From: a virus | Strand: one strand, 5' to 3' | Length of the DNA: 27,070 nucleotides | Virus record (IMG/VR): IMGVR_UViG_3300042292_000611 | Span: 1 to 27,070 of that record | Shown: positions 23,146 through 27,070 of the stretch, in pieces | Layout of the letters: every line of letters starts with the position of its first letter | Position numbering within the stretch: the first letter of the stretch is position 1 | Position numbers and translations under genes: made by a program | The notes under the pieces: model-generated | What the model was told of the DNA's origin: nothing | What the model saw: the letters and a program-made list of their open reading frames with translations, nothing else | Database searches by the model: none

Positions 23146-23661
23146 TTACGCAGCCTGAATATTAGATAATTGAGATAATTCTTCTTTTTTAAGTAGCGCT
23201 ATATTATGTGCTTGGTCTGGTGTATCAAACGAACCAAGATAATATTTAACACCTTCATGCATTATATTAGCACAATATTTTCCTTGATTTTTTACTACCC
23301 ATTTATAGCCTGATGATTGAGTATTCTGAAACCTGTAAACTAAATTATCATACCTAAGGTTCGATGAATTTCCATCCTTAAATTTAAGAACACCATTAGG
23401 GTCATTTCTATTAACTAATTTCCAAATAATTTTTTTAATTGAATAGTACTGTCCTAATAACCTTACATGGCTGCATCGATTGTTAGTCCCTGCTGTCGGT
23501 TGTGACCCAGCTGATTTACCTGCTAATCTTGAATTAATAATCGACATAGCGGTTTTTGTTTTGAAATGAGACATCGGTCTTTCTTTCCACGTAAACTCTC
23601 CTGTTTCAAAATTATAATCAAAACATTCAATCAAATACTCATATTCCGGTAGTGCACTCAT
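23146..23661 (-). CDS. HNH/AP2-type protein, nuclease site probably degenerate
   Basis: A 171-residue protein with AAGGA before the ATG. It follows the layout of phage HNH homing endonucleases that end in an AP2-like DNA-binding domain: GEFTWKERP (21-29), YYSIKKIIWKLVN (72-84, normally HRLIWxxxxG), VLKFKDGNSSNLRYDNL (91-107, normally DHINGNxxDNRxxNL) and SGYKWVVKNQGKYCANI with YYLGSFDTPDQAHNIA (AP2-like, 117-154). The key His residues of both HNH halves appear replaced (Ser74; Phe/Lys at 94-95), so cleavage may be lost while DNA binding remains. It lies 11 bases after gp44, where T4 has the gp62 gene. Confidence 0.72.
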   Translation of the reverse strand: MSALPEYEYLIECFDYNFETGEFTWKERPMSHFKTKTAMSIINSRLAGKSAGSQPTAGTNNRCSHVRLLGQYYSIKKIIWKLVNRNDPNGVLKFKDGNSSNLRYDNLVYRFQNTQSSGYKWVVKNQGKYCANIMHEGVKYYLGSFDTPDQAHNIALLKKEELSQLSNIQAA

Positions 23662-23672
23662 ATTCTAATTCC

Positions 23673-24563
23673 TTAAATCATACTCAATTCTATTACACAC
23701 GCTAACAGGTAAATAAAATCGTTAGCACCCTGTTTACACATCCAATTAGCAATAGTAACAATACCATTTTCGTAATTAGATTCATTTTTAAATTTTTGCG
23801 CTGTTTGTAAGTTCTCATATAATGAAACAAACACCTCCTCTACCTCGATTGTATCTCGGTTAGATTCAATATAAGATCTCAATTCTACCCATTTACCATT
23901 TTCGATATAACTGATAATATCGAATGTCTGTACTTTGCTTACCTTTAACGTTCCTGTCTTACTATTTTGCTCAACAGATTTGATAATTTGTCTCATATCA
24001 GGGTACAATTTATCAACATAATAATCAACATCATCTAAATTAAATTGTACGTTTTCTTTAAGTAGTAACATTGAAACATTATCAGATAATGCTTCTTTTG
24101 AAGGTGATTGGAAACGTATAATTTTATCACACCTTGATTTTAATGCACCAATAATCTTATTTTCGTAATTACAAGCAATAATGAATTTAACACTGTCAGC
24201 ATACTCATTCATTGGTACTCGTAAAGCTGCTTGAGCGTTAGCTGATAGGTAATCCGCTTCATCTAAAAAAATAACTTTATACTCACCCATTGACGATGTT
24301 GATGAGAATGTAGTAATAATATCTCTAATAACATCGACGCCGTTCTCAATCGAAGCGTTGATTATTTTAACATCATATGGATCAATATTAAATTTTTTAA
24401 TTAATATCTCTGCTAATGTTGTTTTACCAGTACCTGGCGTACCACATAAAAATAAATTTGGAACATGTGTTAAATTTGAAAAATACTCCGCATCCTCATC
24501 TGTTTGGAACACAAATTTTGTCAAGGTACACGTTTGATGCTTAATATCCCAAGGTAATTCCAT
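23673..24563 (-). CDS. 44: Sliding clamp loader ATPase (gp44-like)
   Basis: I use the ATG at 24563, with GAG 7 bases upstream; a GTG at 24575 is an alternative that adds 4 residues. The 296-residue product is an AAA+ ATPase of the RFC small-subunit/gp44 type: Walker A GTPGTGKT (41-48), Walker B VIFLDEAD (97-104), sensor 1 Asn in IIACNYEN and the arginine-finger SRC motif (143-145). T4 gp44 is 319 residues. It loads the gp45 clamp for the phage polymerase, normally with gp62, whose gene is not next to it here. A sigma70-type promoter lies just upstream. Confidence 0.93.
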   Translation of the reverse strand: MELPWDIKHQTCTLTKFVFQTDEDAEYFSNLTHVPNLFLCGTPGTGKTTLAEILIKKFNIDPYDVKIINASIENGVDVIRDIITTFSSTSSMGEYKVIFLDEADYLSANAQAALRVPMNEYADSVKFIIACNYENKIIGALKSRCDKIIRFQSPSKEALSDNVSMLLLKENVQFNLDDVDYYVDKLYPDMRQIIKSVEQNSKTGTLKVSKVQTFDIISYIENGKWVELRSYIESNRDTIEVEEVFVSLYENLQTAQKFKNESNYENGIVTIANWMCKQGANDFIYLLACVIELSMI

Positions 24564-24594
24564 ACTGGTACTCACGTTAGATTAATAAAATATT

Positions 24595-24623
24595 AGTATA
24601 ATATATTACTCAGGTTTTTTCAA
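24595..24623 (-). promoter_or_regulatory. Sigma70-type early promoter for gp44 operon
   Basis: On the minus strand TTGAAA (24618-24623) and TATACT (24595-24600) are spaced by exactly 17 bases, about 30 bases before the gp44 start. It would drive gp44, the HNH-like gene and the zinc protein gene. Confidence 0.75.
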
Positions 24624-24624
24624 G

Positions 24625-24632
24625 AATAAATA
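24625..24632 (+). promoter_or_regulatory. Possible late promoter box AATAAATA
   Basis: AATAAATA lies 22 bases upstream of the lysozyme ATG, one base from TATAAATA. It sits directly beside the divergent early promoter of gp44. AAGGAG is at 24643-24648. Confidence 0.45.
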
Positions 24633-24654
24633 TAGGTTTCGTAAGGAGATTACT

Positions 24655-25119
24655 ATGTTAAATGAATCAACAATAAAACTTGTTAAAGAATTTGAAGGAT
24701 GCAAACTAACAGCATACGAATGTGCTACCAGTTTATCGTTACCAGCAAGTAAAAAGTTCTACACCATCGGTTGGGGTAACACAACATACGAAGATGGAAC
24801 AAAAGTGAAGAAGAATGACACTATAACACAAGACCGTGCTGATAAATTATTGCACAATTTATTAGATAACTTTGAAGCTCAAGTTCAAAAATTAGTTCGC
24901 GCTCCATTAAATGAAAACCAAAAAGGAGCGATTGTCAGCTTTGCATATAATTGTGGGATCGGCAATTTAAAAGCTTCAACATTGCTAAGACGTCTTAATG
25001 ATGGTGAATACGAGGTTAGTAATGAATTCTTAAAATGGAACAAAGCAAACGGTAAAGTCTTAGCAGGACTATCACGTCGCAGAAAAGCAGAAGCTGAGTT
25101 ATTTACAAAAGCTGTTTAA
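24655..25119 (+). CDS. T4-type lysozyme / endolysin (GH24)
   Basis: A 154-residue muramidase of the GH24 family with an excellent AAGGAG site. The catalytic Glu14 is in EFEGCKLTAY; the position of T4 Asp20 is taken by Cys23 (YECA); Thr37 is in YTIGWGNT. Glu-Cys-Thr sites are widespread in GH24 endolysins. A short insertion (SLSLPASKK, 26-34) separates Cys from Thr. The C-terminal half has NENQKGAIVSFAYNCGIGNL and the GLSRRRKAEAELF end typical of the family. There is no signal peptide, so release would need a holin. It may be the lytic enzyme or, since gp5 here lacks a lysozyme domain, serve in entry. Confidence 0.92.
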   Translation: MLNESTIKLVKEFEGCKLTAYECATSLSLPASKKFYTIGWGNTTYEDGTKVKKNDTITQDRADKLLHNLLDNFEAQVQKLVRAPLNENQKGAIVSFAYNCGIGNLKASTLLRRLNDGEYEVSNEFLKWNKANGKVLAGLSRRRKAEAELFTKAV

Positions 25120-25120
25120 T

Positions 25121-25128
25121 TCTAAATA
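25121..25128 (+). promoter_or_regulatory. Possible late promoter box TCTAAATA
   Basis: TCTAAATA, one base from the late consensus, lies 33 bases before the fibre-like gene at 25162. There is no clear ribosome binding site. Confidence 0.35.
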
Positions 25129-25161
25129 CCTATTTGTTATACAAATATTGAGTGTATAAAA

Positions 25162-26202
25162 ATGCCATATACGATTAATTTTTCAAAACCAACATTATTT
25201 GGTAAAACCGCGATTACAATCGCTGATAGTACTACTAACAGTACCGGGACATCGTTGGTTCTATTAGGTAAAGGATCATCACCGTTTGGTGATACATTAT
25301 GGGCTAACATGGTCCATATGTTAGAAAATTTTTGTAGTGATACAGCACCGTCGAATAGAACCTTAGGTCAGTTATGGTACGATTCAACTGCCAAGAAATT
25401 AAAGTTATGTGAATTAGATGTACCTGGTTCAGGTACCATATGGACTGAAATCGGTGGTACACCAACCACTCCAACATCGTACTTTACGCCCGATTCAAAC
25501 GGGTTGTCATTGTTAAATTACGATTTGAATGTTGCGACAAGTGCTAAAATCAATGCAAACTTAACAGTTGTAGGTGATACGACAGTTGGTAAAGTAACAG
25601 CGTCGAAAGCGGTATTATCATCAGCTAAAAATGCTGATAATACTTATATGAATATGATTACCAGTGATGACCCACAATTTAAACCTTATTTTGTTACTAA
25701 AGAATACGCGGATGAGCATTATTTAAAAGGTACTAACTATCAAAATGCTAATGAGTTTGATACATCAGCATCGTTTGACGTTATAAAGTTACCTGGTTCA
25801 GTCATTTTTTCTGGTATGATTAAAGAACATACTGTCACTGTTGCATGCCCTGCTGGATCAAATTTTATTGATTTATCTGGTGATACATTCACAGAAGGTA
25901 CAATATTTAACGTAACAGGTTTCCAAGGTAGTTCAACAGCAGGTAGTTTACCGACAATTAAATTACCGAGCGGCATTGATTATAATGGTCAAACTATAAC
26001 AGTAGCAATTAGTTATGACGGTGCTAATGGTCGCAATAAAGTACTACATGCAAAAGATATGAGTACTGGTGGTTCTGGTACAGAAGCTAGATGGGTTGGT
26101 GGTATAGGTCCAACGACGTCAGCTACTGGTACAGATCTAATAACGTTTAGAAGTATTGCTGATAAATGGTACGGGGAAGTCATTGGTCTCGGTTTTGCGT
26201 AA
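25162..26202 (+). CDS. Tail-fibre-like virion protein
   Basis: A 346-residue protein. The N-terminal ~90 residues contain TSLVLLGKGSSPFGDTLW, NMVHMLENFCSDTAP and GQLWYDSTAKKLKL, a module found at the start of structural/fibre proteins of T4-like marine phages. A middle segment (about 115-185) has repeated short beta elements (NANLTVVGDTTVGKVTAS) and DPQFKPYFVTKEYADEHYLKG, a pattern common in phage fibre shafts. The C-terminal ~150 residues are Gly/Ser/Thr-rich beta sequence, possibly the tip. It is followed 15 bases later by a paralogue. Likely an adhesin or baseplate-attached fibre; the role is inferred from pattern. Confidence 0.65.
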   Translation: MPYTINFSKPTLFGKTAITIADSTTNSTGTSLVLLGKGSSPFGDTLWANMVHMLENFCSDTAPSNRTLGQLWYDSTAKKLKLCELDVPGSGTIWTEIGGTPTTPTSYFTPDSNGLSLLNYDLNVATSAKINANLTVVGDTTVGKVTASKAVLSSAKNADNTYMNMITSDDPQFKPYFVTKEYADEHYLKGTNYQNANEFDTSASFDVIKLPGSVIFSGMIKEHTVTVACPAGSNFIDLSGDTFTEGTIFNVTGFQGSSTAGSLPTIKLPSGIDYNGQTITVAISYDGANGRNKVLHAKDMSTGGSGTEARWVGGIGPTTSATGTDLITFRSIADKWYGEVIGLGFA

Positions 26203-26217
26203 TTTAGAGAATAGTAT

Positions 26218-27070
26218 ATGACAGATTATATAATAAAATTTACAGCACCGTCGACTGCACCTTTCTATAAACAACCATTTACAGTTGTAGATGGATCGCT
26301 GAATACGGTAAACACCTCATTGGAATTGTGCGGGCATAATTATCCAAATTATGGACCTAAATTATGGACTAATATGGTTCATATGTTAGAGAATTTCTGT
26401 TGCGATACATACCCCACGCATAGTACTAGAGGTCAAACTTGGTACGATTCTGTACACGATAAGTTGATGGTATATGATGGTACCGATTACGTGTATGTTA
26501 GTGGCGATGATAGATTTTTACTTAACTGGGCTAATTTAGATGGGTTGTTTAAAGATCAATCACCTCCGTATTTGGATGGTAGGTATGTTAGTAGAACCGG
26601 TGATACTGGTGTTGGTTCAATTGAATTTGCAATTAATAAAAATTTAACACTGACTGGTGAAGGTACCGTAAAAACTCAACATGAAGCAGCTGTTGATGAT
26701 GATGTTGTTAACCGTAAATATCTTGGAAAGTTGTTTTCATATCTCGGGTACGATATTGATAATTTTGGTACTACAACTAGCGCTACCATGTATTTGGAAC
26801 TAATCGGCGGTACAATGAAAGCTGATGCAAATATTAAGTTTGCAGGTAGTGGTACCGTTAAAGTTAATGACGACCCAGTTGAATCAATAGACGTTGTTAA
26901 TAAAGGTTACGCTGAAAATCACTATGTATCGTTTGCACCTGGTGCAAATACAAAATCTGTAGCTAATTTAATAATGAGTGGACCATTAACATTGTACCCT
27001 GATTCTTGCGATTTAGCTGATGATTCGTTAGAAGCGGTTCCGGCACAATGGGTAACAGATAAAATACGTG
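26218..27070 (+). CDS. Second tail-fibre-like protein (paralogue), C-terminus cut by window edge
   Basis: An open frame from ATG at 26218 to the window end (284 residues seen, no stop). The N-terminus repeats the module of the preceding gene: TSLELCGHNYPNYGPKLW, NMVHMLENFCCDTYP and GQTWYDSVHDKLMVYDG. Two DDDVVNRKYL / ESIDVVNKGYAENHYV segments, the tail-fibre 'NKxYxD' type repeat, follow, each after a beta-rich stretch, and another (AVPAQWVTDKI) begins at the edge. It probably arose by tandem duplication of the 25162 gene followed by divergence of the distal part. No recognisable ribosome binding site. Likely a fibre or adhesin. Confidence 0.7.
   Translation, partial: MTDYIIKFTAPSTAPFYKQPFTVVDGSLNTVNTSLELCGHNYPNYGPKLWTNMVHMLENFCCDTYPTHSTRGQTWYDSVHDKLMVYDGTDYVYVSGDDRFLLNWANLDGLFKDQSPPYLDGRYVSRTGDTGVGSIEFAINKNLTLTGEGTVKTQHEAAVDDDVVNRKYLGKLFSYLGYDIDNFGTTTSATMYLELIGGTMKADANIKFAGSGTVKVNDDPVESIDVVNKGYAENHYVSFAPGANTKSVANLIMSGPLTLYPDSCDLADDSLEAVPAQWVTDKIR

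Noticed and set aside
1-27070. tRNA genes
   Set aside because: I saw no cloverleaf with a GGTTCRA-type T-loop in the intergenic gaps, which are all short; a covariance-model search would settle it.

Overview
The window looks like part of the genome of a tailed, T4-like (contractile-tailed) bacteriophage. The DNA is AT-rich and the genes are tightly packed. Recognisable T4-type proteins include both type II topoisomerase subunits, prohead protease gp21, an acidic prohead-core protein resembling gp67, baseplate proteins gp5, gp25 and gp6, DNA ligase gp30, clamp-loader ATPase gp44 and a GH24 lysozyme. Perfect or near-perfect copies of the T4 late promoter box TATAAATA lie before structural genes, and ordinary sigma70-type promoters lie before ligase and gp44. 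A small lipobox protein suggests a Gram-negative host. The protein set resembles distant, probably aquatic T4 relatives, but the host cannot be read from this window.

Layout. 1-2436 (minus): late-type cluster of hypothetical genes, a Ser-rich protein and a NADAR-family protein. 2633-7695 (plus): type II topoisomerase. The large-subunit gene is broken into two ORFs at the TOPRIM catalytic motif; the pieces end and begin with the halves of a split intein, and a Vsr-like, zinc-finger homing endonuclease ORF lies between them. A small lipoprotein gene sits between the large and medium subunits. 7688-9104: a small unknown gene, gp21 protease, a bidirectional terminator and a convergent acidic core protein. 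9230-13195: a large coiled-coil virion-type protein (plus) and an acidic/proline-rich protein (minus). 13273-21298 (plus): a retropepsin-like aspartic protease, a possible degenerate double-stranded beta-helix protein, gp5 hub with a large 12-residue-repeat extension, gp25 and an enlarged gp6. 21327-24563 (minus): DNA ligase, a zinc/coiled-coil protein, a decayed HNH/AP2 protein and gp44. 24655-27070 (plus): lysozyme and two paralogous tail-fibre-like proteins, the second cut by the window end.

The most notable system is the fractured topoisomerase gene at 2633-6202. Two separately translated proteins (498-residue N-extein plus 92-residue IntN; 54-residue IntC plus 129-residue C-extein) should be joined by protein trans-splicing into a 627-residue subunit that carries an uninterrupted DADCDG TOPRIM motif. 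The free-standing endonuclease between them would make the arrangement mobile. Other points of interest are a hairpin that can hide a ribosome binding site but is bypassed by an overlapping late promoter (266-304), a NADAR gene that may act in counter-defence, an aspartic protease in the structural module, and the solenoid-like extension of the baseplate hub protein.
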